Shown: piece by piece, positions 39,828-48,021 of the stretch
Position numbering within the stretch: the first letter of the stretch is position 1
How the letters are laid out: every line of letters starts with the position of its first letter
Assembly (NCBI GenBank): GCA_020025175.1
Contig: JAHHSM010000005.1
Coordinates: 1 to 48,037 of the forward strand
Direction of reading: 5' to 3'
Source of the DNA: Oscillospiraceae bacterium
Lineage (GTDB): Bacteria > Bacillota > Clostridia > Oscillospirales > Oscillospiraceae
Length of the DNA stretch: 48,037 bases
Position numbers and translations under genes: made by a program
The notes under the pieces: generated by a model
Seen by the model: only the letters and a program-made list of their open reading frames with translations
Told to the model about the DNA's origin: nothing
Database searches by the model: none

Positions 39828-41453
39828 TTACAGATGCAGCCTGATTGCAAAACGCAGCAATTTTCCGCCCATGGGCAGCTCACGCAGCTCCTTTTTGCTG
39901 AAACAGTGAGACTTGAGCAGCAGCAGACCGTAGACCGCCACCGCCGCCACAAATGCCGCAATAAACGCCAGCAAAACGATACCGCTGATTTTCAGCACCA
40001 GCGCGTAAACGCCCCAGCATACCACGCCCATCACCAGCGCACACAGCAGCGGCACCACAAAAATCGAAGCCGCATTCCACCGATAGCGCAGCAAAATGGA
40101 TACTGCCCTGCAATTCAGCGTGCAGACAATCAACGGAAACACCACATTGCCGATGAGCAATGCCCAGATACCGCAGCCTGCATAAAGCAGGGCGATAATC
40201 AGCACAATATGAATCGCCAGTGAAATCGCCGAATGGACAACAGGAATGCCCATATGGTTCGTTCCCTGCAAAATGGATGTGGTAATGGTGGACAGGGCAT
40301 AAAAAACTGCCGCAGAAGAACCTGCCATCAAAAGATGGGCCGCCAGTGCGTGATATTCGCCCAGCGACGGGAACAGCAGCATCATGATCGGGTCTGCCAG
40401 CACCGCAAGCCCCACCGCACAGGGAATGGCGATCGCCATATTAAATTTTACCGTACTGGTGATTTTATGCGCAACCTCTGCCTTATCCCGCCGCACATGG
40501 GACGCCACAATGCTGGGCATCAGCGTCATGGCCATGGCGGTGCCCACGGATACCGGCAGGTTTACCATCTGGTTATACTGTGTATTATACACACCCTGCA
40601 TGGATGTAATCACTTCCGATGCCAAATTTGTCCCGTTCATAAAGCGGCTGAACACCACATCGTCGATCGTATAGCCGATCTGGTAGATCGTCTGGCTGAA
40701 TACGATGGGCAGGATCGTAAGCACAAGGGCCTTTGCAACCAGCGGCACATCCTCCTGATACTCAGACGTATCCCGCCGTGCCTGCAAACGGATTTCCGGA
40801 ATCCTGCGTGCCATATAAACCGCCATAAACAGGAACGAGGTCACGGCACCGGCAAGGGTACCCAGCGTGCCGCCCATTGCGCCCCAGGAGGAAAGTTCCG
40901 CAGAGTCTGCATACACATGCATCAGTGCCCAGGCTGCCACAATGCTGATAACCGCATTGAAGCACTGGTCCACCACCTGCGAAATTGCCGTGGGCACCAT
41001 GGTGCCGCTGCCCTGGGTATAGCCGCGCATCACACCCAGAAACGCAAAAAGAAAGGATGTGGGTGCCAGAATCCGCAGCGGACGGTGCAGCCCTTCTGTC
41101 TGGTAAACGCCCTCTAAAAAATCCGCACCGAAATACAGCAGGCAAAAAGAAAACGTGCCCATTACAAGGGCAAAAAGCAGCCCCACCGCCAGCACCCTGC
41201 CTGCATTGCGCCCCTGTTCCCTGGCAATTCTGGCGGAAACCACCTTCGATATGGCTGTGGGTAAACTCATGGAAGACAGGGTCAATGTGACGGTATAAAT
41301 ACCAAAGGCAATGGAATAAACACCGTTGCCGTGATTTCCCAGTAAATTCGCCATGGGAATGCGATATAAAAAGCCGATCAGCTTTGTAAAGATGCCTGCT
41401 GCCGCCAGAATACTTCCCTGCACCAGCAGCACATTCTTTGTTTCTTTCGACAT
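39828..41453 (-). CDS. SpoVB/MurJ-like polysaccharide or lipid-linked precursor flippase
   Basis: A 541-residue MOP-superfamily membrane protein with about 14 helices. The N-terminus (QGSILAAAGIFTKLIGFLYRIPMANLLG) is the typical start of the SpoVB/YtgP/MurJ group, with ISKVVSARIAREQGR and MRGYTQGSGTMVPTAISQVVDQ as further matches. It probably moves lipid-linked wall precursors across the membrane; whether it serves lipid II in growth, spore cortex synthesis or another glycan is not clear. The ATG at 41453 follows AAAGGA. An aminopeptidase gene follows. Confidence 0.9.
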   Translation of the reverse strand: MSKETKNVLLVQGSILAAAGIFTKLIGFLYRIPMANLLGNHGNGVYSIAFGIYTVTLTLSSMSLPTAISKVVSARIAREQGRNAGRVLAVGLLFALVMGTFSFCLLYFGADFLEGVYQTEGLHRPLRILAPTSFLFAFLGVMRGYTQGSGTMVPTAISQVVDQCFNAVISIVAAWALMHVYADSAELSSWGAMGGTLGTLAGAVTSFLFMAVYMARRIPEIRLQARRDTSEYQEDVPLVAKALVLTILPIVFSQTIYQIGYTIDDVVFSRFMNGTNLASEVITSMQGVYNTQYNQMVNLPVSVGTAMAMTLMPSIVASHVRRDKAEVAHKITSTVKFNMAIAIPCAVGLAVLADPIMMLLFPSLGEYHALAAHLLMAGSSAAVFYALSTITTSILQGTNHMGIPVVHSAISLAIHIVLIIALLYAGCGIWALLIGNVVFPLIVCTLNCRAVSILLRYRWNAASIFVVPLLCALVMGVVCWGVYALVLKISGIVLLAFIAAFVAAVAVYGLLLLKSHCFSKKELRELPMGGKLLRFAIRLHL

Positions 41454-41609
41454 CTCTGTGTCCTTTCTTGGCGTGTAAAAAATATCCATGTCATCATATC
41501 ACAATTTTTCTCAAAATCCAACCTTGCAGACGGGAAAAGTTCGTTTATTCCGTATCTTTACCGCAAATTCTCATCGGTATATACTACACTTATAAAGGAG
41601 CTGAATGAT

Positions 41610-42263
41610 ATGAACAAGCCTCAGGGCGTTATTTTTGATATGGATGGAACCCTACTGGATTCTATGTTTTACTGGCGGCAGGCACCCATCGACTGCCTAC
41701 GTGAAATTTACGGCATTGAGCCGCCTGCGGATATTATGGAGTGCATGAAAGAGCTGACCATCGTGCAGGGCAGTGCCCTGCTGCAGGAAAAATTTGACCT
41801 GCCCGACACTGCCGAGCAAGTGGCTGCCAACATCAACGCGCTGGTCAAGCAGTTTTATGAGCAGCGTGTGCAGGCGCGTCCCGGCGCGGAGAATTGGCTG
41901 CGCCGCTTTCAGCAAGAGCAGATCCCCATGGTCATCGCCACCTCCACAGACCGTACATTGGTCAGCGCCGCTTTGAAGCAGACGGGTCTTGCCCCCTATT
42001 TTAAAGCCATTTTCACTTGCAGCGAAGTGGGCGCAGGCAAAGGGCAGCCGGATGTATACGAAGCAGCCCTTGCTTTTCTCGGCACAGAAAAAGCGCAGAC
42101 CTGGGTATTTGAGGACTCCGTTTTTGCCATGCATACGGCAAAGGACGCAGGGTTTCCCGTGGTGGGTATTCGCGATGCGTCTCAGGTTTTCATGGAAGCA
42201 GAAGCCCGGGCACTGGTGGATCTTTATCTGCCTGCATTTGACGCAGTGGAGTTTTCCTTTTAA
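41610..42263 (+). CDS. HAD-superfamily phosphatase (beta-phosphoglucomutase-like)
   Basis: A 217-residue HAD hydrolase with an alpha-helical cap. Motif I is FDMDGTLLDS (nucleophile Asp9, Asp11 acid/base), motif II is the Thr/Ser of IATSTDR, and motifs III/IV are GKGQPDVYEAAL and VFEDSVFAMHTAKDAG. The layout fits subfamily I sugar-phosphate phosphatases or mutases; the substrate is unknown. AAAGGAG precedes the ATG. Single-gene unit with a promoter region containing TATACT about 35 nt upstream and a strong terminator after. Confidence 0.9.
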   Translation: MNKPQGVIFDMDGTLLDSMFYWRQAPIDCLREIYGIEPPADIMECMKELTIVQGSALLQEKFDLPDTAEQVAANINALVKQFYEQRVQARPGAENWLRRFQQEQIPMVIATSTDRTLVSAALKQTGLAPYFKAIFTCSEVGAGKGQPDVYEAALAFLGTEKAQTWVFEDSVFAMHTAKDAGFPVVGIRDASQVFMEAEARALVDLYLPAFDAVEFSF

Positions 42264-42270
42264 AACCATA

Positions 42271-42308
42271 AAAAACGGTGGAGTACAATGTTGTACCCCA
42301 CCGTTTTT
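42271..42308. terminator. Bidirectional terminator between the HAD and LCP genes
   Basis: AAAAACGGTGG / CCACCGTTTTT with an inner GTACAA / TTGTAC stem; A-run and T-run allow use on both strands. Confidence 0.9.
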
Positions 42309-42365
42309 ATACACTGTTTTTCCCTGCCCGCAGGCAGTTTCCCATTTTTGCTGAAGGCGCGCCCC

Positions 42366-43355
42366 TCAGCTGACTGTTTTGATATCCAGATCCGCCAGAC
42401 TCAGCGGCTCCTTATAGGGATTCAAACCGCTGTTGACCAGCTCCAGACAGGCTGCCGGATCAAGCACATAGTAAGAGCCGCCAAAAACATGGTTTTTCGC
42501 CGCGCCGGGCAGTGTGGTGAACTGGATATTCTCCATACCGATGGACAGCACCTTGTTGCCGAACCACACCATTTCGCCCAACTGCATGTCCGTTTTCACA
42601 TTGTCCGCAAGAATCCGGGCAAATTCGGGAATCTTCATAACCCCGGACAGGCTGAACACCTTTTCTGCCACAACTTTCATAAAGGCCTGCTGGGTTTTGA
42701 TGCGGTCCAGATCCTGCAAGGGATAGCCGCCGCCGTTGTTGTTGTGGCGGAAGCGCACCACTTCCATCGCCTGCTGGCCGTCCAAATGCTGCATACCGGC
42801 TTTAAAATGGATGTGCAGATCCTGTGTCGGATCATCATAATTCATATCGATGGGCACTTCAAAATCCACGCCGTTAATGGCATCCACCAGCTCAATAAAG
42901 GCTTTCAGATCCACCGTCACATAAAAATCCACTGGGAAGCCCATGATTTTTTCCACCTGCTCAGCAACGCCCTCGATGCCGCTGCGGTTAAAGGCGCTGT
43001 TGATCTTTTTCACCGTCCAATCCTCGTTCACCAGGGTATCACGGGGAATGCTGACCACATGCACGCTCTTGGCCTCCGTATCCACCGAGGCAAGCATGAT
43101 GGTATCCGTGCCGCCGTTTCCGTCGTCCGTACCGCAGACAAGGATATTGTAAACACCCTCTCTGCGCAGGCTGCCCTCGTCCTGCACGCTGCCCGTCTGA
43201 TTTGCGAGTGATGTGTCGATCTGCGGCTTTTTCACCAGGCTGTTGGACACAGCAATCGCACCTGCCAAAACAAAAATAACAATGACCAAAAACAGCACAA
43301 TGCGACGTTCACGCCGCATTCTGCGTGACTTTTTTTTCCTCTTTTTCTGTGCCAT
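42366..43355 (-). CDS. LytR-CpsA-Psr (LCP) family protein
   Basis: A 329-residue phosphotransferase that attaches glycopolymers to peptidoglycan. A very basic cytoplasmic tail (KKRKKKSRRMRRERR) is followed by one membrane helix (about 20-40) and an extracellular LCP domain. Key parts are ILVCGTDDGNGGTDTIML (Asp residues of the pyrophosphate site), VVSIPRDTLV (catalytic Arg region), and RFRHNNNGGGYPLQDLDRI. The glycopolymer may be the ligand for the SLH proteins of this cell (inference). The ATG at 43355 follows GGAGAA by about 10 nt; the TTG at 43364 is too close to that site. Confidence 0.94.
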   Translation of the reverse strand: MAQKKRKKKSRRMRRERRIVLFLVIVIFVLAGAIAVSNSLVKKPQIDTSLANQTGSVQDEGSLRREGVYNILVCGTDDGNGGTDTIMLASVDTEAKSVHVVSIPRDTLVNEDWTVKKINSAFNRSGIEGVAEQVEKIMGFPVDFYVTVDLKAFIELVDAINGVDFEVPIDMNYDDPTQDLHIHFKAGMQHLDGQQAMEVVRFRHNNNGGGYPLQDLDRIKTQQAFMKVVAEKVFSLSGVMKIPEFARILADNVKTDMQLGEMVWFGNKVLSIGMENIQFTTLPGAAKNHVFGGSYYVLDPAACLELVNSGLNPYKEPLSLADLDIKTVS

Positions 43356-43509
43356 GTACTGCAAGTTCTCCTATCTTTGCACTGATATAGTTTTTTTATT
43401 ATACTGGATTACAGCTTTTGTGACAAGTTCCTTTTCTAAAATTCCTTGCCGCAGTGCCTTTTTTTACTCATTTTCTTTTCCGAAATCCCATGAAATCCTT
43501 GCATTTTTC

Positions 43510-43538
43510 TTGATTTGGAATACAATATAGTTTATATT
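43510..43538 (+). promoter_or_regulatory. Promoter of the two-gene COG0523 unit
   Basis: TTGATT (43510-43515), 17-nt spacer, TATATT (43533-43538). An 80-nt leader follows, with a TCAGGC-TTCT-GCCTGA hairpin (43578-43593) and then AATTTTT, a possible weak attenuator. No Zur-box-like palindrome is evident. Confidence 0.6.
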
Positions 43539-43620
43539 GGCATGAAATTCAGCATTCTTTGCCGCAAACAAGTTCAATCAGGCTTCTGCCTGAAATTTTT
43601 CATAAAGAAGGGTTCTTATC

Positions 43621-44778
43621 ATGGCAAAAATTGATATTATCTCCGGCTTTCTTGGCGCCGGAAAAACTACATTGATTAAAAAGCTTCTGAAAGAAGCTTA
43701 CAAGGATGAGCAGGTCGTTTTAATTGAAAATGAATTTGGCGAGATCGGCATCGACGGCGGCTTTTTGAAGGAAGCCGGTGTCAACATTACCGAGATGAAC
43801 TCCGGCTGCATCTGCTGCTCGCTGGTAGGTGACTTTGGCACTGCGCTGCATGATGTGATCGAGCAGTATCATCCCGACCGTGTCATTATTGAGCCTTCCG
43901 GCGTGGGCAAGCTGAGCGACGTGATCCGTGCTGTACAGCGTGCTGCCGAAACCACGCCCATGGAGCTGAACTGCTTTATCGCTGTAGCGGATGCAACCAA
44001 GTGCAAAATGTATATGAAAAACTTCGGTGAATTCTTCAATAACCAGATTGAGCACGCAAACACCATCATTCTTTCCCGCACCCAGAACATGAGCGAAGAA
44101 AAGCTCTCCGCCGCCGCTGCACAGCTGCGTGAGCATAACGAGGATGCCATTATTATCACCACTCCCTGGGAAGATATCACCGGCAAGCAGATTCTGGAGG
44201 CAATGGAAACCCATCAGCACGATGTCGTTTCCCAGCTTCTGGCAGAAGAGGAGCACCACCATCACGAGGATGCATGTGATGATCCCGATTGCTGCTGCCA
44301 CCACCATGACCACGAGCATCACCACCACCACGAGCACGACCACGAGCACGACCACGAGCATCACCATCATCACGATGGCGATGCGTGCGATGATTCGCAA
44401 TGCTGCTGCCACGACCACGAGCACGACCATCACCATCACCATCACCATCACCACGACGGAGAGTGCAGCGATCCTTCCTGCTCCTGCCACGATCATCATC
44501 ACGCAGACGAAGTATTCACCTCCTGGGGTGTGGAAACACCCCATAAGTTCACCGATGAGGACATCCATTCCGCCCTTACCGCACTGGACAGCGGCAAATA
44601 CGGCACCATCCTGCGTGCAAAGGGCATTGTTCCCGCTGTGGACGGCGGCTGGATTCACTTTGACTACGTTCCCTTTGAGCACAATGTCCGCCGCGGCGGC
44701 GCAGAAGTCACGGGACGCCTGTGCGTGATCGGCGCCCAGCTGAAGGAAGAGGACGTTGCCGCACTATTTCACATTTAA
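43621..44778 (+). CDS. COG0523 (CobW-like) GTPase with extreme His/Cys-rich metal-binding linker
   Basis: A 385-residue G3E GTPase, a presumed metallochaperone. The GTPase domain has the P-loop GFLGAGKT (9-16), the family CxCC metal motif (Cys63, Cys65, Cys66), EPSG and a C-terminal CobW_C domain (about 300-385). Between them, residues 212-294 contain about 38 His and 11 Cys. Three copies of a motif are embedded there: DACDDPDCCCH (217-227), DACDDSQCCCH (254-264) and GECSDPSCSCH (280-290), separated by His/Asp/Glu runs. Such a linker should hold many metal ions, likely Zn, Ni or Co. The next gene is a second G3E GTPase 15 nt downstream. Confidence 0.93.
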   Translation: MAKIDIISGFLGAGKTTLIKKLLKEAYKDEQVVLIENEFGEIGIDGGFLKEAGVNITEMNSGCICCSLVGDFGTALHDVIEQYHPDRVIIEPSGVGKLSDVIRAVQRAAETTPMELNCFIAVADATKCKMYMKNFGEFFNNQIEHANTIILSRTQNMSEEKLSAAAAQLREHNEDAIIITTPWEDITGKQILEAMETHQHDVVSQLLAEEEHHHHEDACDDPDCCCHHHDHEHHHHHEHDHEHDHEHHHHHDGDACDDSQCCCHDHEHDHHHHHHHHHDGECSDPSCSCHDHHHADEVFTSWGVETPHKFTDEDIHSALTALDSGKYGTILRAKGIVPAVDGGWIHFDYVPFEHNVRRGGAEVTGRLCVIGAQLKEEDVAALFHI

Positions 44779-44793
44779 TTATTGAGGTGTTCC

Positions 44794-45726
44794 ATGGAAA
44801 TTCCTGTATATCTGATTGCCGGCTTTTTGGAAGGCGGCAAAACAAACTTTATCAACGGCATCCTCGAGGATGGCTTTGCCCGTGAGGACAATACCCTGCT
44901 GCTCTGCTGCGAAGAGGGCATTGAGGAATACGATCCCCGTTTTCTGAAAAATGTCACCGTCATCACCATTGATGACGAAAGCCAGCTCAGCCGTAACAAG
45001 CTGACCCAGCTGGAACAAAAATATCAGCCCAAGCAGATTTTGATTGAATACAACGGCATGTGGGAAATCCAGAAGCTCTACTTCGATTACCTGCCCAAAA
45101 ACTGGCTGCTCTATCAGATTATGACCTTTGTGGACTCCACCACCTTCAATGTTTATGTGAAGAACATGGGCTCTTTGATGATGGAAAAACTGAAGGATGC
45201 CGACATGATCGTCTTTAACCGCTGCACCGAAGCAACCCGCAAGGCGCTGCGTGAGCGCAACCTGAAAATGGTCAACCGCCGTGCAGATATTTACCTGGAA
45301 AACATGGACGGCACCAGCGAAGAATATGCGGACGAAACCGTATCTGCCTTTGACCTGTCCGCTCCCGTCATTGAAATCAGTGACGATGACTACGGTATTT
45401 TCTATGTGGAAGCCATGGATCTGCCCCAGCGCTTTGATGGGAAAACCATCCGCTTCAAGGCCCAGATGTGCAAAAGCAAGCAATTTCCCGAGGGCTGTGT
45501 CCCCGGTCGTTTTGCTATGGTCTGCTGCGAAAACGATATCACATTCCTGGGCATGGCATGCAAAGCAAAGGATCTTGGCTCCTTCAACAACCGCGATTGG
45601 GTCACCATTACCGCAACCGTAAAGGCTGAACATCTGGACGCTTACGGCGAAACACCCGGTCCTGTGCTGTATGCATCTGCCATCGAGCCGGCACAGCCTG
45701 CCAAGGAAGAAGTCCTTCAATTCTGA
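44794..45726 (+). CDS. COG0523-like GTPase fused to a DUF1980-like domain
   Basis: A 310-residue protein. The N-terminal G3E-type domain has a variant P-loop GFLEGGKT (10-17), IDDESQLSRNKL and a NRCT base-recognition motif (142-145), but the CxCC metal motif of true COG0523 proteins is missing; only Cys38-Cys39 is near. The C-terminal ~110 residues (about 200-300) match the pattern of the YcgQ/DUF1980 C-terminal domain: FDGKTIRFKAQM, PGRFAMVCCENDITFLG (238-254), and WVTITATVKAEH. DUF1980 proteins pair with DUF318 permeases (YcgR); neither is nearby. GAGGTG precedes the ATG. Probably co-transcribed with the His-rich GTPase and acting in the same metal pathway. Confidence 0.85.
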   Translation: MEIPVYLIAGFLEGGKTNFINGILEDGFAREDNTLLLCCEEGIEEYDPRFLKNVTVITIDDESQLSRNKLTQLEQKYQPKQILIEYNGMWEIQKLYFDYLPKNWLLYQIMTFVDSTTFNVYVKNMGSLMMEKLKDADMIVFNRCTEATRKALRERNLKMVNRRADIYLENMDGTSEEYADETVSAFDLSAPVIEISDDDYGIFYVEAMDLPQRFDGKTIRFKAQMCKSKQFPEGCVPGRFAMVCCENDITFLGMACKAKDLGSFNNRDWVTITATVKAEHLDAYGETPGPVLYASAIEPAQPAKEEVLQF

Positions 45727-45808
45727 TTCTCTCCCCCGCAGATTATTATTACGCTCCCCTTCTGTTTTGGATCGACGTCCACTACCCGGAGAGGAATGCA
45801 ATACCAAT

Positions 45809-45845
45809 AAAAGGACGCCATCAAACAATTTGATGGCGTCCTTTT
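45809..45845. terminator. Terminator of the COG0523 unit
   Basis: AAAAGGACGCCATCAAA / TTTGATGGCGTCCTTTT 17-bp stem with a CAA loop; symmetrical, so also usable by the convergent small lipoprotein gene. Confidence 0.92.
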
Positions 45846-45850
45846 TATAT

Positions 45851-46072
45851 CTAAATCATGGTTTGGGCAAACCCCTCATGGCTGCTCCAGCCACAGCACC
45901 AGCCTGTGGGCACCCAATCATCATCGCCCACCTCGTCCAGCGCCAGAGCAAGCACTTCCTCATAACAAGCCGCATCCTCTTCGCTCATCCTGCAAGCCGA
46001 TAAGCTCAGCATACACATCCATGCCGCAACCGCTGCCAAAACAGCGGCGCCTATGCTCTTTCTTTCTGCCAT
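45851..46072 (-). CDS. Small lipoprotein-like peptide
   Basis: A 73-residue product: MAERKSIGAAVLAAVAAWMCMLSL forms a signal peptide with lipobox LSAC, then an acidic stretch (EEDAACYEEVLALALDEVGDD) and a Trp/Cys-rich end (WVPTGWCCGWSSHEGF). AGGGG lies 6 nt before the ATG at 46072. An in-frame ATG at 46117 would add 15 basic residues; it overlaps by ATGA the stop of a 13-codon ORF (46114-46155) that has its own AAGGGAAAG site, so a leader-peptide arrangement is possible. No family recognised. Confidence 0.6.
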   Translation of the reverse strand: MAERKSIGAAVLAAVAAWMCMLSLSACRMSEEDAACYEEVLALALDEVGDDDWVPTGWCCGWSSHEGFAQTMI

Positions 46073-46340
46073 GGTTTTCCCCTGCCCTTTTCTGTTCTGC
46101 CCTCTTTGTCGGCTCATTGGCAGTAAATTTTCCCCTCGGTCGCCGGTGCCGCCATATCTTCTTTCCCTTCGGATCTGATTGCTTTTTCAATGCAATCTGC
46201 TATACTTTAGAATAATGTAGTGCAGCTTTATTATACGGTATCGGCACGGGAATAACAAGACTGTCCGCACCAGGAGGCGCGCAAATATACATACATAAAT
46301 TGTCCTCCTGTATTCACCCAATGAAAGGAGTCGATTGACT

Positions 46341-47081
46341 ATGGCAATGAATCGCACCGCTCTCGTCACCGGCGGCGGTCGCGGCATCGGCCGCACCATC
46401 GCACTGAAGCTGGCATCCTCCGGCTATGATGTGGCTGTGAATTATCACAGCAGCGCCGCAGGCGCGGAAGAAATTGCATCCGAAATTATTATGCTCGGCA
46501 GAAAGGCCATTGCCGTACAGGCTGACATCGCCGATCCAGAGGCGGTTGCCGCCATGATGCAAACCACGCAGGCACAGCTCGGGCCCGTTTCTCTTTTGGT
46601 CAATAATGCCGGGCTCTCCTGGTCCGGTCTGTTTCAGGATACCGATTACGCCACCTGGCGCAGGCTGTTTACTGTAAATGTGGACGGGGCATATCATTGT
46701 ATTCAGGCAGTGCTGCCTCAGATGCTGCACGAAAAGGACGGCTGCATCATCAATATTTCCTCTATCTGGGGACTGCACGGCGCATCCTGTGAAGTGGCGT
46801 ATGCCGCTACGAAAGCAGCCCTCGTGGGCTTGACCAAATCCCTCGCCGCAGAGCTTGCACCCTCCGGCATTCGCGTCAACGCGGTAGCTCCCGGCTGTAT
46901 TGAATCTGATATGCTGCATGAATTGGGCGAGGAAACGGTCCGCAGCCTTGCCGATGAAACACCTATGGGCCGCATCGGATCGCCGGAGGACGTGGCACGC
47001 GTGGTACGCTTTCTGGCCTCTGCTGACGCCGGTTTCATTACAGGCCAGGTCATCACTGCCGACGGTGGCTTCACCCTTTGA
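46341..47081 (+). CDS. SDR-family oxidoreductase (FabG-like)
   Basis: A 246-residue short-chain dehydrogenase/reductase. The NAD(P) loop is VTGGGRGIGR, NNAG is present, and the catalytic tetrad is Asn in NVDGAYH, Ser in NISSIWG, and Tyr and Lys in YAATKAAL. GQVITADGGFTL is the usual end of 3-oxoacyl-ACP reductase-like enzymes. It lies outside any fatty-acid synthesis cluster, so the substrate could be an acyl-ACP, a sugar or a steroid-like compound. AAAGGAG lies 10 nt before the ATG at 46341. Confidence 0.9.
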   Translation: MAMNRTALVTGGGRGIGRTIALKLASSGYDVAVNYHSSAAGAEEIASEIIMLGRKAIAVQADIADPEAVAAMMQTTQAQLGPVSLLVNNAGLSWSGLFQDTDYATWRRLFTVNVDGAYHCIQAVLPQMLHEKDGCIINISSIWGLHGASCEVAYAATKAALVGLTKSLAAELAPSGIRVNAVAPGCIESDMLHELGEETVRSLADETPMGRIGSPEDVARVVRFLASADAGFITGQVITADGGFTL

Positions 47082-47107
47082 ATGGCACACTTTTTATCAA
47101 TACGCAA

Positions 47108-47150
47108 AAGACCTCCGACTTTGATCAGTCGAAGGTCTTATTTTTTTATT
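47108..47150 (+). terminator. Terminator of the SDR gene
   Basis: AAGACCT-c-CGACT / AGTCG-a-AGGTCTT stem with one mismatch, 6-nt loop, then ATTTTTTTATT. Confidence 0.85.
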
Positions 47151-47156
47151 CACGGC

Positions 47157-47912
47157 TTACCGTGCGCCTTCCGGCAGCGGAAAATACCCCTTGATCAACA
47201 CTTTTCCAAAACAATTTAAGCTTCTTCCGGAGCTGGGCGGCAAAACCACGTCCGCATCAGCGCGGCTGCGGTTTAAAGAAAAGAGGTACACCATGCCCAG
47301 CGGATCTTTATAATACTGCTTGCAAAACGTATCGTTATCCACGCAGAATACACCGATATCGCCGTTTTGCAGCGGTTCTCGTGTCACATAAACGATAGAC
47401 CCGTCATGGATATACGGTTCCATGGAATCACCGCTGATGCGCACGGCAAACTGCGCACGATCCGTGGTATCCACATCAATCATTTCATACTCTTCGCCGA
47501 GAACCGGAGAAACATAGCCTGCGGCCGCAGGAGATACAAACAGCGGAATTTGCCTGACTGGACGCGGCAGCTCCAGGCGGTGCACTTTGCCGCTGTGTTT
47601 TTCTTCCGCCACATCCAGCACAGCAGCGATTGCCTGCCTGCCCTTTGCCGTCAGCCCACGATAGCGCTCAATCAGCTTGATCTCATTGGGTGTCATGGTA
47701 CTGCTGCGTGCAGTGAAGCTATCCTGAAACAAATAGTTCGGTTCTACGTCCAGCGCATCAAATAAGCGCAGCAAAATATCTTCTTTTGGCGCACTTACCG
47801 CATTTTCATAATTGCTGATCGCTGATGCGGATACATTCAAACGCTTTGCCAGCTCCGGGCGAGTCATGCCCAACTCCCTGCGGCGATCTCTCATTCGCTC
47901 TGCAAAACTCAC
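47157..47912 (-). CDS. XRE-S24 (LexA/CI-like) repressor
   Basis: A 251-residue regulator with an N-terminal XRE helix-turn-helix (TRPELAKRLNVSASAISNYE, about residues 17-36) and a C-terminal S24 autoprotease domain. The catalytic Ser163 lies in SGDSMEP and Lys198 in DNDTFCKQYY; the Ala131-Gly132 bond in PAAAGYV is the likely cleavage site. Proteins of this type lose DNA binding when RecA filaments trigger self-cleavage, so DNA damage may induce its targets (inference). The GTG at 47912 is preferred because AGGAGG lies 7 nt upstream; the GTG at 47918 is only about 1 nt from that site. It has its own promoter and a palindromic operator candidate. Confidence 0.9.
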   Translation of the reverse strand: MSFAERMRDRRRELGMTRPELAKRLNVSASAISNYENAVSAPKEDILLRLFDALDVEPNYLFQDSFTARSSTMTPNEIKLIERYRGLTAKGRQAIAAVLDVAEEKHSGKVHRLELPRPVRQIPLFVSPAAAGYVSPVLGEEYEMIDVDTTDRAQFAVRISGDSMEPYIHDGSIVYVTREPLQNGDIGVFCVDNDTFCKQYYKDPLGMVYLFSLNRSRADADVVLPPSSGRSLNCFGKVLIKGYFPLPEGAR

Positions 47913-47960
47913 GTCCACACCTCCTCTATACCTTCTGCCGGTTTCGACATGTTACGACTT

Positions 47961-47989
47961 ATTTTACTCCATATCATTTTGTCTGTCAA
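47961..47989 (-). promoter_or_regulatory. Promoter of the S24 repressor gene
   Basis: Minus-strand TTGACA (47984-47989), 17-nt spacer, TAAAAT (47961-47966). Confidence 0.75.
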
Positions 47990-47996
47990 TTTATTT

Positions 47997-48013
47997 TAAC
48001 AAGAAACTTGTTA
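47997..48013. promoter_or_regulatory. Palindromic operator candidate
   Basis: TAACAAG-AAA-CTTGTTA, a perfect 7-bp inverted repeat. It lies 7 bp upstream of the repressor -35 box and 8 bp before a plus-strand TTGACA, so a bound dimer could control both directions. Confidence 0.6.
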
Positions 48014-48021
48014 TTTTATTC

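Noticed and set aside
39097..41117. Plus-strand open frames opposite the aminopeptidase and flippase genes
   Set aside because: Rich in His, Arg and Pro as expected for antisense of these genes; no start signals.
44260..44460. Tandem DNA repeat in the CAC/CAT/GAC-rich stretch
   Set aside because: It is the coding sequence of the His/Asp-rich linker, in frame and with Cys motifs; not an independent repeat element.
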